From assembly GCA_022539475.1 (NCBI GenBank), contig VCMS01000331.1, forward strand, positions 1 through 59,053: a stretch of DNA of 59,053 nt. The letters run 5' to 3'. Every line of letters begins with the position of its first letter. Position 1 is the stretch's first letter. Below the pieces are notes generated by a model, which saw only the letters and a program-made list of their open reading frames with translations, had not been told where the DNA came from and did no database searches. Of the stretch, positions 32,301-42,944 are shown one piece after another. The stretch is from Gracilaria domingensis. Its lineage: Eukaryota > Rhodophyta > Florideophyceae > Gracilariales > Gracilariaceae. The position numbers were made by a program, and so were the translations under genes.

Positions 32301-33310
32301 GCAGACCAAATTTCTGAGTACCTTTTGTACGAGATCCCCATCTGAAAGAAGAACTCTTGGTTTTGTTTCGAGGTAATGGTACCAACTGAGCATGAATACG
32401 ACGCCGCGAGCACGTGCAAGATTATAACTCCTTTCATTTCAAAGTGGTTTGTTATAATCTCACCACGAGCTAGAAGGACTCTGTTTGCGTTTTTGGTCAG
32501 TTTCGACAATACGTATTCAGGTAGAAAAACATTGAACACTGACAGTCGAGAAAGGTTGGTGCCTGTTACTACTTCCGTACCCCGTCGTTGATCTTGAACT
32601 TCACGAACTACATTGTGCAGTATTTGATTTGCTTCCGACACAAAGCGCCTTCCCAACTCAGAATTAATATTGTCAATATCAATACTGAGTTTTTGAAACG
32701 GCGATCTATAATCCCATTCTGTCAATCCTCCCTCCCTATCTTTCTGTTCTCGTTGTAACGCAGTATGCATCCCATACAATTTGTTCTCTTCGCTCTCTGT
32801 GGAATCATCGTTGCTTTCCAGAATATTCTCTACCCCATCGACAAAAAGAGAAGACCATACATCTTCAACGGCTATACTTCGTGCCTCAGCTATGTTTGAA
32901 ATCCACTGAGATCCCTGGCCCGTGCACTCTTCCAGATTGTGGTCCTCGAAAAGGTCCCTCACTTCGCCATCCGAAATCCAGAGTTCGCAGTCACTCAAAT
33001 TGCTTGACGCTTGTTCACTGTACGACTGATTACTGCCTGAACCATTGTCAATGGTTTCACTACCGATATCCGAAGGCCTGTACGAAGAATCACTTTCATC
33101 TCTCGGTTTTTTACTGCCATGTTGATCCATATCCGTGTTAGATGGATTTGTTGTATGTTTGCTGGGACCTTTCGGATTGGCTTCCATGATATTAGCTCGG
33201 GAAGGATCGTTCTCGTCTCCATAATACTCCATTATACTGTCATCCTGAGATAACAATTTTCCTTCAATTTGGTTACTTCGCAGTGCGCATTTTCTACCAC
33301 TCTCGTACAT
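29363..33310 (-). pseudogene. piggyBac-like transposase with inserted SAP and YqaJ-like nuclease domains, broken
   Basis: ATG 33310 opens an 813-residue ORF to 30869. It has an acidic N-terminus, a first Asp region (IFSLDDDHQRLRSR), and a second Asp region (FASDRGYNGRETIDYINDRL, then GTHKRSLDYPF) like the piggyBac D..GT..nr..P block. A SAP-like helix pair follows (NKNEILAALQAVG, RKSQLIERLLRL). After TAA (30869-30871) the same frame continues with EGNFNEQQVLNALPAFF, and after TAG (30719-30721) and a frameshift near 30640 with SDSLDAVLVLE, WSVEVKTM and QCLHYCISLGVSNVLFV. Those are the Glu, Asp, ExK and Gln elements of YqaJ/lambda-exonuclease folds. A further shift near 30030 joins NYVKRG to VDEFSRAMTTLCRTN, the GVDxxD third-Asp region of piggyBac. 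A CxxC..CxxC..CLNCWEKWH zinc motif ends it. Confidence 0.65.
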
Positions 33311-33373
33311 GACAAGCTGCCTGTGTCAAAAAAATGGTTGTTAAACAATTGAACAGGGGTCAATCGGTCGGTA

Positions 33374-33908
33374 ATGATGGTAACAGAGATAAAAGGCGAC
33401 GACGACCTACAGAGAACAGATAAGCGTGTACCCGTTTATGATATTGGCAGTCCTAGCTTTGCGGGAGGAGAGGGACCAAGACGTTTTGCCGTTATTACGA
33501 GACGAATAAAGGAGGCGATCAAAGCGAGTTATAATAGCGTGACAAGAAATCTTTCAAGCCCTGGTATTCAGAGCTTTGAAGATAAGAACGGGCAGTGTCG
33601 GTAGTGGCGGAAAGAGAGGCTTGCAAAACGTACCATCTGCTCTGGACCGCAAAAAGAGCAGGAAAAAGAGAAGATCCCACGACGCAAGGAAGGATACACT
33701 GGTGGGAAAGCACAGAAAGAGGCAAACGGAAGGCAGCTTGAGAGGGCCGGTAGTATTTCTAAATTGGTACGCGACAGTTCAGTGCAGAGGACGAGCCTTA
33801 TCTCGGAGAGCAGCCAGTACTTGCAACCGACAAGTAGAAGTCGGAAGCAGAACTACTAGTTCCAGGTGTTTTTTGACGAAAAAGTTAAGCAGCGAAAGGA
33901 AGAGCTAA
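33374..33908 (+). CDS. Possible second, divergent ORF of the piggyBac element
   Basis: Two overlapping plus-strand frames (33374-33604 and 33576-33908) are transcribed away from the transposase. The first has normal composition (YDIGSPSFAGGEGPRRFAVI). The second is very basic (RKKSRKKRRSHDARKDT). A single frameshift would join them into a protein of about 175 residues with a basic, possibly nucleic-acid-binding C-terminus. No family recognised. It may equally be chance. Confidence 0.25.
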
Positions 33909-34230
33909 GAATGGGTTGATAGCGGATGGTTGAACGAAGAAACATCGAAGGCGTGTTCCACAGTTTTTGGAAGAAACGGACCAAAACAGAAGGTTACGGA
34001 GTATAAAAACGATGAGTGCTGTTGGTGATTAGCAAGAGAAAGCGATGAAACTAAGCAGTGGTGGCACCGTGATAGGCTAGTGGTAGGCAGTATGCGTGGC
34101 GAGAGCACTGAAGAAAGGCAGACGTTGAAACACCGCCAAGGCATGAAGCGTGTATGAAGAGCGAAGGGCAAACGGAGACGGCGACGTTGACAAAAAGCTT
34201 CAACGAAACGGTAGCGTCGACCAAGAGTGC

Positions 34231-34379
34231 GGGTGAGAATTTGGGTGAGTTCACCCAAAAGTAGGTGAGCTCACCTTACACGGGTCCCACCTCACCCTGG
34301 CTGGGTGAAATTGGACCAACTCACCCAAATTCACCCAGGGAAAAAGGTGAGGATTTTTCCTCACCTTACAAGCATGGGG
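34231..34379. repeat. Right terminal inverted region of the piggyBac element
   Basis: Inverted match to 28682-28830. It ends GCATGGGG and then the TTAA target site. It contains the same GGTGAGGA hairpin and GGTGAGCTCACC palindromes. Confidence 0.8.
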
Positions 34380-34397
34380 TTAAATTGATATCAACAT

Positions 34398-35313
34398 TTA
34401 ATGAGTTCGGCTTTTTGTTTTTAATAACTTTGTGAAGCGAGTGTACAAGCTTTCGACGAGAACGCAAAACTTATCCTCAGTGCTCTGATGGCTCGAAAGA
34501 TGGATTGAAGTATTGGTTGGGAGCTTTTTCGTTAGATAAAGGTTTGTTGATGCAATCACACCACTTCTTGCAACTCTTTCTTGAAGTTCCATTCTCCAGC
34601 TTGGTCTCCTGTTCTCGTCAACCAAATTTCTTGACACTGTGGTATACATCCACGGAACCAGACCCACGGAAACGACGAATTGTATCATACTTTGTGAGTC
34701 TAGATTAGGGCGAACAGACAGGATCGTTGGCAGAAAAGACGCTCGAGGCCTCTGTTGTCTGTCTTGCAGGAGGTCCTTGGCTTTTCCGTTACCACACATC
34801 CTCTCCACGCTCTGAGCCTTACTAGCTTTCGCTGACTGACTTACCATTGCGACATAACGCGCTCATCGCGTTGCTGTACTCTGTTTCTTTGGAAAGAAAG
34901 AAGTTTCCCGCACTTCCCAAAGTGAGCTATACCCAGAATGATCGTACTCATTTATGATCATGTAATGTGCATTTGTATAGCAGGGGAAAACAGTTAATGC
35001 CTCAGAGTTAATGAATTTTCCCGAGTTGGATATCATACAAACGTTGACGATGATTCTGTGCGCCACATTGTGCCACGTAGCGGACGGCAGCAGAACCTTG
35101 ATGTAGCTTTTGTCGCTACTTTGCAAATCAGCAAAGAGAAAGTGGTTCATCTGTCTGGTCTCTCCTCCGGACTGCCTCCCGGAGGCGCCAGAAGGCCCCT
35201 TTATTGTATTCTTCTGCATCCCTGTGTCCCCGGGACCCCCGATCAACGCGATGTGCTGGAGGCGTGGCGCGGCCGCACGTGCCTAACGCAAGATCCAATT
35301 CTGTGAGGATCAC
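34398..35313 (-). other. Unassigned ORFs, possibly remnants of a decayed gene
   Basis: Minus-strand ORFs 34398-34847 and 34863-35246 have plausible composition (for example FLPTILSVRPNLDSQSMIQF and WHNVAHRIIVNVCMISNSGK) and follow each other closely, as if one gene were broken by a frameshift. No motif is recognised, and I do not assign a function. Confidence 0.25.
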
Positions 35314-35319
35314 ACATAC

Positions 35320-37223
35320 AGTCCAAAGGAGTTTGATTACCGAGGACCAGTGGTGACTGCATCGAGAAGTTTCACTTTCGAGAAAAGCTGTGACTGTCTC
35401 TGTGACTGGGCATAAGATGTTGAATTTCTAGGAACGGCAGAAGTAGATTTATCTGAGCAATTGCTTCAGCGATCAGGCGTGAGATGCTCTGCAAACTTGG
35501 TGATGCGCAATGATGAAGACCTCTGGAGTCGCTTCATTCTGTTGAGAGCTTTCAGAGATTTCTCACTCTCCGCCTGATCGCTGTTTAAAAACCCTCCCAC
35601 CCATCCCGGGAACAGTACAACTCTTCTGGAGTGTAGGAGATTGCGAAGGTGATCACGAAATGCGTTCAAGAGGATGTCAGGCCGCTTTGGGACGTCATCA
35701 GTGTCACCATAAGCGCATGGGTGCCCGTTAGCGGGGAATAGCCGTCCTCCGCGAGCGTTAGTTTGCGGCGGTGCCGGCGTTTCATATGGGCGATCACCCC
35801 GTACAGCAATCTGGACGCAGCCCCGGACGGAAATGGTCTGCGTCGATTACGGACGCTGGCGCGGATACGCTTCCCGGGAAGGGCCACAGTAACGGGGAGC
35901 CAGTGGCTAGCTGCGACGGAGACGCATGGTGCAAAGGCGCCGGCGGCGAAGCTTGAAGAAGAGTGCTGGCGCACATTGGCAGCTACACGTACGCTTCGAA
36001 AGAGCTTCCTGACGAAAGCTAACATGCCGTCGCCCTGCAGTTTTCGGAGCTCGATGTGCTCGAAGCGCTCGGCTGCGACGTACAGTACTGTAATGTTTGC
36101 AAGCGACACGTGGGAGTGTTGTACTACTTTCTCCTGACAGAGTTCATTTGTTCGTTTGATTGCTCGTTCATGGAACAATGGTATCAGGGTATCCCCGTCC
36201 AATCAGTCTCAAGTTTGACCGTGTGCCGTATATACTGTAATTATCCGCAGATCATGTACACGTGGTCTTACAGTAAGATGAATTTGGATATTTGATGTGG
36301 TGAACTACTTTCAAATCGCCTGGCGATGAAAGCCAGTTGGCTACAAAGCGTTCATTCCCCGTTATTGTGCATGCTTCGGTTCTACACTGCAAACAACCCA
36401 CTCAAACTTTAGTTCGTTTCGAGCCCTCGTGTGCATGTGTGGAAAGCAGAAGCCCTGTTACGAAGGTACTTGTGCTTTCCACACATGTGTGCAAAACTTG
36501 CCTTGCCAATCATGTGGTCGCAAAGCATATCCTAGACGTGTGACCATATCTTGAGTTTGTGCGTCTTGTAGGCGGTGTGAAAACGGCTAATATGTTCGAA
36601 GAATATCTGGCTTTCACCCACAAATATTCGAGACAACATGTCTTGCTGGACTAGGAGGATTTCCAAGGATTGGATGTCAAAAGGTGAAGCCCAAAAACAT
36701 CCGAATTCCCGCATATGCGGTGTTAGCGTCAGCTTCTGCAAGAACATTGGCGTTCGTTGAAGGCTCTCCAGCGCAATCATCTGTTTTCAAGCAGATCGAG
36801 ACTAGAACAAAGTTAAGGACATGAATTTAATTCACATGAATGATGATTTGTTCATCGGCTTTTTTTCGGGTAAGCTATCCTTCCGATGACTAACAAAAAA
36901 AAAGACGTAATACAAGCCACTCATTCAGCAAGAAACCAGTTGATTCACGAATCCTTTCACGGGTAAATCCCTGGTTTTCTTTCAAACCAACATAGCGTGC
37001 CTCTCATTCCCCCAAAGTGGACGGGGTACGTCCGTGTATCCCTTTACACCCTTTCGTAGATACCACCGATATTTGTCCGTCTCGCAGCTAACAGTCTCAG
37101 TCTTCACCCTCGGACATAAAAGCAGGACTCAGAACTAAACTTGACCAACTTCGAGCCTTCGCTCAACTCCATTTCTAAATCTGGTACTCCATCGTTGTCG
37201 CACAATCTTCAACGAAAGCCATC
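35320..37223. other. No recognisable gene
   Basis: A GC-rich block at about 35700-36100 has long ORFs on both strands, none with a motif. The region also contains the repeat copy at 36254-36320. A CATAAAAG TATA-like element at 37115-37122 probably serves the RidA-family gene. Confidence 0.45.
36254..36320. repeat. Second copy of the 23.4-kb repeat arm
   Basis: Shares TGTACACGTGGTCTTACAGT, TTTGGAT and AACTACTTTCAAATCGCC with 23392-23450, in the same order and orientation, but lacks the 22-bp tandem units. Confidence 0.75.
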
Positions 37224-37742
37224 ATGCACATTCGCTTCGCCTACATTGTCCTCGCAATATTTCTTTTCGTCCAAAACGGCAACGCCGGATTCTACTGCCA
37301 TGGACGTCGAGGCCGCCGTTTGGTGATCATCAACCCGCCCACTCTCCTTGACCCCACCCCGTTCGGCTTCTCTCAAATCGTGGTGGATACAAAGAATGCT
37401 GTCGCCCATGTCGCAGGACAAAATGCATTCAACGTAACCGGCGACCTCATAGGGGACACTCTCGAAGAGCAGTTGGAGCAAACCTTTATCAACGTTGGAC
37501 TAGCACTGGATGCGGTTCAAGCAGACATGACCGATCTTTTGAAATCCATTGTCATATTTTCCGGAGTTGATGCAAGTACTGCTCTGGATCTGTTGACGGC
37601 AAGTGCAATGGGTGGGCCTGGGCTCGCCCCGCCGAGCACTTTATTCTTTGTCGAGGCTCTTGCGTTGGAGGGTATTCTAGTTGAGGTTCAAGTTGATGTA
37701 GCCGTCCCCGAAAGGTTCGTGAGACGTTTGGTATGCTATTAG
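37224..37742 (+). CDS. Secreted RidA/YjgF-family protein
   Basis: A 172-residue protein from ATG 37224. An N-terminal signal peptide (MHIRFAYIVLAIFLFVQNGN, cleavage near residue 21) precedes a Rid-fold domain of about 125 residues. Its blocks are FGFSQIVVDTKNAVAHVAGQ, a GDLIGDTLEEQLEQTFINVG helix, DLLKSIVIFSGVD, and an APPSTLFFVEALALEGILVEV strand pair. Family members are trimeric and usually act in the cytosol or organelles, deaminating reactive enamines/imines. The catalytic Arg normally precedes a Pro near the C-terminal strand pair; here the sequence reads GLAPPST, so the key Arg seems absent. A leader plus missing Arg suggests a secreted, non-canonical role. Confidence 0.65.
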   Translation: MHIRFAYIVLAIFLFVQNGNAGFYCHGRRGRRLVIINPPTLLDPTPFGFSQIVVDTKNAVAHVAGQNAFNVTGDLIGDTLEEQLEQTFINVGLALDAVQADMTDLLKSIVIFSGVDASTALDLLTASAMGGPGLAPPSTLFFVEALALEGILVEVQVDVAVPERFVRRLVCY

Positions 37743-38055
37743 GTGTATTTGTCTCTGAGACAAACACACGTAGCAAAGGAACAAGAGGTGCAAAATAGCC
37801 TCCGCCATGCGTATTCGCAGGATATATCAAGGACCTCTTTGATATCTACTGTAAATGTGAGTGAAATCCAAGTTTAGCTATTTAAATGCGTTTAAAAAGG
37901 AAAAGCAAAATTCATCTTGAACGATACTTTTTTCCTTCAATGTGTAAAGGGCATCAACAGTTGTTGCAATGGAATTCAACCAAATAGTTTTGGTTTGTAA
38001 AAATGCTTTAAATATTCACACTCTAAATGCCCCCCTTGTCACGTAGAAAGACTGT

Positions 38056-38763
38056 TCATTCCAATTCCAATCTTACACCGTGTTGCCGCCGCATGTGCCA
38101 CTTCAAATGATGGGGCGATTTGAAGCGACTGCCGCATATATGGCACTGATGCGTACGACTACTGTCCCTAATATGCGAAGCGAAATGTCTCTGAAAGTCT
38201 GAAGCATTCGTAGTGAAATACATGCACCCCGGCTGCTCACACCGATGCATTTGACACTTTCGCATGTGTAGAGTGAGACTCTTAAACCATTTTCCACAGT
38301 TTGGACATGGCCAAAGGTCCTGTCTTTGCTGCGGCGCGTCTTGCGTCCGAGGACGCCCACGGTCCAAGCTAGATGAAGGCCGGCTTGGAGCTGTTGACGG
38401 CTTATCTGAACCTTCTCTGCGTGCATGCTGCGAAGACGATGCAGACTCGCTTCCCCTATCGTTCGGCTTCGTACTACTTCGAGCCATATCCGATACAGCT
38501 TGAAAGCTTGGAGGACGAAGAGAGGGAGTACACGGATTTCTGAATCGGCTATGCGCATGACTGTCTCTGAGTTCAGTGTGACGATTTTGAGACCCCGATG
38601 GATGCATCTCACTTGTGGTAAGCAGCCTATATTGACTCGACGACTGTGGAGTTTCGTAATAATAATGTCGGCGGCGCTGTGAGACCTGGTCGAATCCAGG
38701 ATGACTTGAATCGGAATCACTCGAGCGAGCTCTCTTCGATCTCTTTCCGTTGTCGCGACTCAT
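38056..38763 (-). CDS. C2H2 zinc-finger protein
   Basis: A 235-residue protein from ATG 38763. The first 150 residues are Ser/Arg-rich and disordered-looking, beginning with a nuclear-localisation-like KRSKRAR. The C-terminal 85 residues hold zinc fingers. One is degenerate (CPNCGKWFKSLTLHMRKC, with only the first His kept as His and a Cys at the end). The others are canonical: CEQPGCMYFTTNASDFQRHF with following ASH, and CHICGSRFKSPHHLKWHM with following RRQH. A nuclear DNA- or RNA-binding role is inferred. The reading frame is intact. Confidence 0.8.
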   Translation of the reverse strand: MSRDNGKRSKRARSSDSDSSHPGFDQVSQRRRHYYYETPQSSSQYRLLTTSEMHPSGSQNRHTELRDSHAHSRFRNPCTPSLRPPSFQAVSDMARSSTKPNDRGSESASSSQHARREGSDKPSTAPSRPSSSLDRGRPRTQDAPQQRQDLWPCPNCGKWFKSLTLHMRKCQMHRCEQPGCMYFTTNASDFQRHFASHIRDSSRTHQCHICGSRFKSPHHLKWHMRRQHGVRLELE

Positions 38764-38769
38764 TTCTGC

Positions 38770-39830
38770 CGCTAGATAGTTTTCCGTTGAACAAGGTTTA
38801 GAATTGCTAGGCTAAACGTTCTGTGAAATAATTGTGAAAGATGCGCTGCGATGCAAGCTGCTAGTCGTTGGTATTTACGTTCTTTGAAACTTTATCGAAA
38901 CAGCTGCCACTGCGTGATTGGGGCGGCAGCTGCAGGAATCTGTAGAAAATCGAAACCGTCATTTACTGCTCGGTTAATGTTCATAAATAGCCAGGTGCTT
39001 CGATAGATAATATCTTGGTTTCCAGCCCATTTATGAGATTATATTCAAATTATGATTATGAAAAAATTTTAGAACGTCTGTTTAATGAGAACAAAGCATA
39101 TCGAGCACATTTGGCCGCGGTGCCAAAACTGTTCCAAAGAAGAAATCGCCAACCTCCTAAAAAGATAATAATGGGCATCTCCTGAAAACCCAAATCTCAT
39201 TTTTCATTTCCCAAAGAGTCACGATATGAGTGCTCGTGGTGACAAAGCGCGCTCCCATGCTCCGCATGTCCATCAACATGCGCAGCGAAATACGATCCTA
39301 CGTATTTCTCATTCTGGAGTTCAATGTCCCCCTCTATCTGCATAAACTGCACCCAACCTTTGCCAGCCACCACAACTTTGAGGCCAATCGAGATATACTA
39401 AGTGAAACGCCCCCAGAGAAGAAGGAAGCGAAAGTCCAAACTCTACCAAAACAACATCGTACGTCTTCTTCTTCTTCTCCCTCTTTGAAGACGGAGAGAA
39501 GGAGACAATGGCGTGAAAGTCATCACGAAATTTAGAAAACCTTTCGCTTTCTTTTTACCGAATTCAGAACATTCTAGATGTGAGCGCTTGATGGCTTCGC
39601 AATAGAAATCTTTTAGTGGAGGACACCATAGTAGGTGGATCAAACATTACGTGAGGAGCAGAATGCTCGACTTTCGCAATTGGGCATGTATCAAATTGAG
39701 AACGAGAGAGTCTTGTAGATTGCGTGAACTGAGTTCACGCCCAGTGTTCAAAGGTCCTCTTCTGTGCAACACGAAGTTTAGCTGACTCAGCCTCAGGTAA
39801 GCCTGAGTCAGCTAAAGTTTGCGCCTCGGA
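38770..39830. other. No recognisable gene
   Basis: AT-rich then mixed sequence. A short plus-strand ORF at 39230-39535 has no motif and low-complexity Ser/Arg content. A hairpin lies at 39777-39816. Confidence 0.45.
39777..39816. repeat. Perfect 14-bp stem hairpin
   Basis: TTTAGCTGACTCAG (39777-39790) is complementary to 39803-39816 with a 12-nt loop. It could be a terminal repeat relic or a transcript end signal. Confidence 0.7.
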
Positions 39831-40148
39831 TCAAAGTTGGGTATTCGCCTGGCGAAACCAACGTTCGACGTCCGAATGCGTGATACTGGACCATATCCAA
39901 GATGGTATGGCGGCTTGAAAAAAACGAAAAATAAAAATCTCTGTATTCCATGCTAATCGGATGTCTTCGATACTGTTTGAGCCGCATTTATTGGAGGCTT
40001 TCTCCCCCGCAACGCTTCCACCGGCGCATCTTCCACATAAGCGCCCAAAGTCCCATCGACAAGCGCCTCGATCAGTTTGCTCAGATCTCATCTGCCGCCG
40101 CCAAAGCGCCTCCCTCTGAACCCGTTCCACTGCTTCAAAGTAGCTCAC
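39831..40148 (-). pseudogene. Possible Tc1/pogo-like transposase C-terminal scrap
   Basis: The minus-strand ORF ends with DIRLAWNTEIFIFRFFQAAI, then HSDVERWFRQANTQL. The spacing loosely resembles the aW..v...tI.nCF..ag tail of pogo/Tc1-type transposases. Weak match, no catalytic residues, and upstream residues are Arg/Gly-rich. Confidence 0.2.
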
Positions 40149-40221
40149 GTCTCGTCATGACATCCTCCGCTCTCTCCGCCCTTCATGCTTCGCACCGCCT
40201 CCTCTCTTTTCCAACCCCGCC

Positions 40222-42114
40222 ATGGCCCGCCAACGCGCAGCATGGTCCTCTCGCGCCGCCTTCATCGTGGCGTCCATCGGTGCCGCAATCGGCTTCGGAA
40301 ACATTTGGCGCTTCCCCAACCTCGCCTACACGCATGGCGGAGGCGCTTTCTTCCTTCCGTATCTGCTTGCGCTCTTCATCATTGGAATCCCCGTCTTGAT
40401 TCTCGAGGTGGCCGTGGGGCAATACTATCAAACCGGTGATGCCGGCGCGTTTGGAAAGGTGCATCCGCGCTTTCGTGGCGTCGGACTGGCGTCCATTCTC
40501 GCCGCGTTCGTCGTCACCACCTATTACTGCGTGCTTCTTGCGTGGACGTTGCGCATGTTTGTGTACAGCTGTCAGGGCTCGGATGGCCGATGGAGGGGAG
40601 AGACCGAGCAGGGTGCGTTCGGGTGGTTTACTTCCATCGTCGCCGGGTTGGAATCGGTCGGCGAGAACAATGCACCCACCCGTCTTGTGTGGCCGAACGT
40701 AGGCGCACTTGCGGTGACGTGGGTGTTCATTTACCTGTGTCTCGCGTTCGGTGTAAAGTGGACTGGTCGCATTGCATACGTCACGGTCGGCTTACCTATA
40801 GCCATCTTGATTGTGTTGCTGGTTCGCGCACTTACCCTTGACGGTAGTGGTGATGGCGTCAAGGCGTACATTGGCGAGTGGGACTTTTCGGTATTGGAGA
40901 GTCAGCCGGTTGTGTGGTCCGAGGCGGTGTCGCAAGTGTTCTTCTCGCTGTCCGTCACCTTCGGCATCATGACTGCGTACGCGTCATACAACGACCGCAA
41001 CGCACCCGTGTTCTCCAACAGCGTCATCATCGCCATCTCCAACTCGGTGTACTCAATCGTGGCCGGCTTCGCCGTGTTCGGCACAATAGGATACATTGCC
41101 GACTTGGAGAACAAGGAAATCTCTGAGCTAGATAACATCGGCGGACCGGCGCTGATCTTCGCAACGTATCCCGTCGCACTTTCTACGCTCCCAGGTCATG
41201 GGCACTGGGAAAGACTATTCTTCATTGCGTTGTTTCTGCTCGGGATTGACTCTGCGTTCGCGCTTGCCGAGGGAGTGACGACTGTGTTCCGCGATTCGGC
41301 TCTGCTTCGTCGATTTCATCACGCGTACACGACGGCCGGTGTGTGTTTGGCAGGGTTCCTTGGTGGGCTACTGTTCTGCACCGACACTGGGTTGCTTTTC
41401 CTGGACGTGACGGACTACTATGTGAATTTCATGATGATCTTGGTGGGCTTTATGGAGTGCTTTGCCATTGGGTGGATCTACGGCATCAAGGCACAACTGG
41501 AACTGCTGGGATGGAAACCGGTTGTTGCATACATGGTGGCCACATTCGGATCCTTGAGTTTGGCGTGCGGATTCTGGTTCGGCGCCAACGACAGAGAGAT
41601 AATGAAAGGATTCGTGGCGCTGGTCGTCGCCTACTTCGCTCTGATGATGGGGGTGATCTACCTATGCTATCGCGTCAAGAAGAGCAGCTCCAAAGAAGTG
41701 ACGTGGCGTGCAATCATCGTAAACTTGCTGTTTGGAAATGTGCTTCAGCTTCGAAATGACCTCGTGGACGTGGTGCGCTATATCCCGTTTCTGTGGTTCG
41801 TGATGGTTCGGCACATTCTGCCGCCGTTACTTTTGGTGCTGTTCGCGAATCTCGCGACGGCGGACGATGCAACGGGCCGTCGAGTTTTTGCTCATTATGA
41901 GGGTTACCAGCCTGGATATCAGGCTCTCGGACTGGCAGTCTTCTTGTCCGCTTGTGTGGTGATTCTGGTTGGGGCTGTGTTCCCAGGATTATACGCATGT
42001 TTCGACATGTCCGATGTGCTGCGAGAGGAGGCGCTGGCTGAGGCAGAACAGACGCCACAAGTCGACGGCAAACTGGAGGAGGCGAAGGAAACTCAAGTCA
42101 CGCAAGAGGTTTGA
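40222..42114 (+). CDS. Sodium-dependent neurotransmitter/amino-acid symporter (SLC6/NSS family)
   Basis: A 630-residue protein from ATG 40222, with about twelve hydrophobic segments. TM1 carries the family signature around the sodium and substrate sites (SRAAFIVASIGAAIGFGNIW, then RFPNLAYTHGGGAFFLPYL). TM3 (AAFVVTTYYCVLLAWTL), TM6 (QVFFSLSVTFGIMTAYASYN) and TM8 (FFIALFLLGIDSAFALAEGV) keep the usual residues. Length matches eukaryotic members, without the long glycosylated EL2 loop of animal transporters. It would import a small amine or amino acid with sodium across the plasma membrane, which suits a marine cell. The C-terminus is short and acidic. The frame is intact and intron-less. Confidence 0.93.
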   Translation: MARQRAAWSSRAAFIVASIGAAIGFGNIWRFPNLAYTHGGGAFFLPYLLALFIIGIPVLILEVAVGQYYQTGDAGAFGKVHPRFRGVGLASILAAFVVTTYYCVLLAWTLRMFVYSCQGSDGRWRGETEQGAFGWFTSIVAGLESVGENNAPTRLVWPNVGALAVTWVFIYLCLAFGVKWTGRIAYVTVGLPIAILIVLLVRALTLDGSGDGVKAYIGEWDFSVLESQPVVWSEAVSQVFFSLSVTFGIMTAYASYNDRNAPVFSNSVIIAISNSVYSIVAGFAVFGTIGYIADLENKEISELDNIGGPALIFATYPVALSTLPGHGHWERLFFIALFLLGIDSAFALAEGVTTVFRDSALLRRFHHAYTTAGVCLAGFLGGLLFCTDTGLLFLDVTDYYVNFMMILVGFMECFAIGWIYGIKAQLELLGWKPVVAYMVATFGSLSLACGFWFGANDREIMKGFVALVVAYFALMMGVIYLCYRVKKSSSKEVTWRAIIVNLLFGNVLQLRNDLVDVVRYIPFLWFVMVRHILPPLLLVLFANLATADDATGRRVFAHYEGYQPGYQALGLAVFLSACVVILVGAVFPGLYACFDMSDVLREEALAEAEQTPQVDGKLEEAKETQVTQEV

Positions 42115-42374
42115 TGTGCCCAAACGATCTTTCGCTGTTCTTAATTAGCTTGTCATCTGCGCCCGTCAAGCCGACATCCATCATACATATGCCCTGCATT
42201 CCCTGAAACGCTGCGGGTATCAAAACGGAGGCCTTTAGAACGCTGTGATACGCAGGCAAGAGCTCGGAACCCCTGGCAGCGAAGGGGTATGAGATGTGAG
42301 CACTGTTTGCATGTTTAAACATTTCTCTTATCCCTTCAGGTGCGAATTTAAATTTCAAACTTTCAAATCGAATC

Positions 42375-42675
42375 GAAAAAGCATGCTCAACTGCGCGTCA
42401 TTCTGTTGCAGCAATAATACTGTAATTGTTCAGTAAGCGGAAGATCAATCAGCAACGTGGCCACATTGATTCTGTATTACATATGGCCACGATGACAAGT
42501 GTTTGTAATCTCCAAAATAATTGAAAAAGCATGCCCAATTGCGTATCATTCTATTGCGGTAGCAATACTGTAATTGTTTAAGAAGCCGAAGATCATTCAA
42601 CAACGTGGCCACATATGATTGTGTATTACAAATGGCCACGATGACAAGTGTGTGTAATCTCCAAAATAATTGAAA
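42375..42675. repeat. Tandem duplication, about 148-bp unit x2
   Basis: 42375-42522 and 42523-42675 share GAAAAAGCATGC, TACTGTAATTGTT, CAACGTGGCCACAT, ATGGCCACGATGACAAGTGT and TAATCTCCAAAATAATTGA in the same order, with scattered substitutions. Non-coding. Confidence 0.9.
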
Positions 42676-42944
42676 ACGTTTGAGACAAAATGAGACATAA
42701 AAAGCAAGACTTCAAACAAAAACACATAAATTAACACGAGTTGGTCCCAACATACTCTGTACTCAACGCGACATTAGCGCTCGCATAGCCGACGCTCACC
42801 GCCTCGTTCTTCGCCGTCGTGGTGGAAATCGAATCGTCGGGGGGGCACATGCCCAGCTTTGGTTGCTTCGATTTATATTCTTTGAAAGGGTGAACTACAG
42901 CTACTGCCGCAGCTGCTTGACACGCCAACTCAATCTGACATTAG

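Larger units (their letters stand above)
28682..34379. mobile_element. piggyBac-type DNA transposon, 5.7 kb, decayed
   Basis: The element starts CCCCATGC and ends GCATGGGG, and is flanked on both sides by TTAA (28678-28681 and 34380-34383). These are the target duplication and CCC terminus expected of the piggyBac superfamily. Inverted terminal regions of about 150 bp are annotated separately. Inside, a decayed transposase lies on the minus strand (29363-33310) and a small plus-strand ORF pair at 33374-33908. The flanking TTGATATCAA on both sides suggests insertion into the centre of a palindromic target. Confidence 0.8.

Noticed and set aside
28644..34394. A MULE-type element with 10-bp target duplication TTGATATCAA
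   Set aside because: The TTAA plus CCCC termini and the GVDEFSRAM and DRGY motifs fit piggyBac better. TTGATATCAA is palindromic target DNA.
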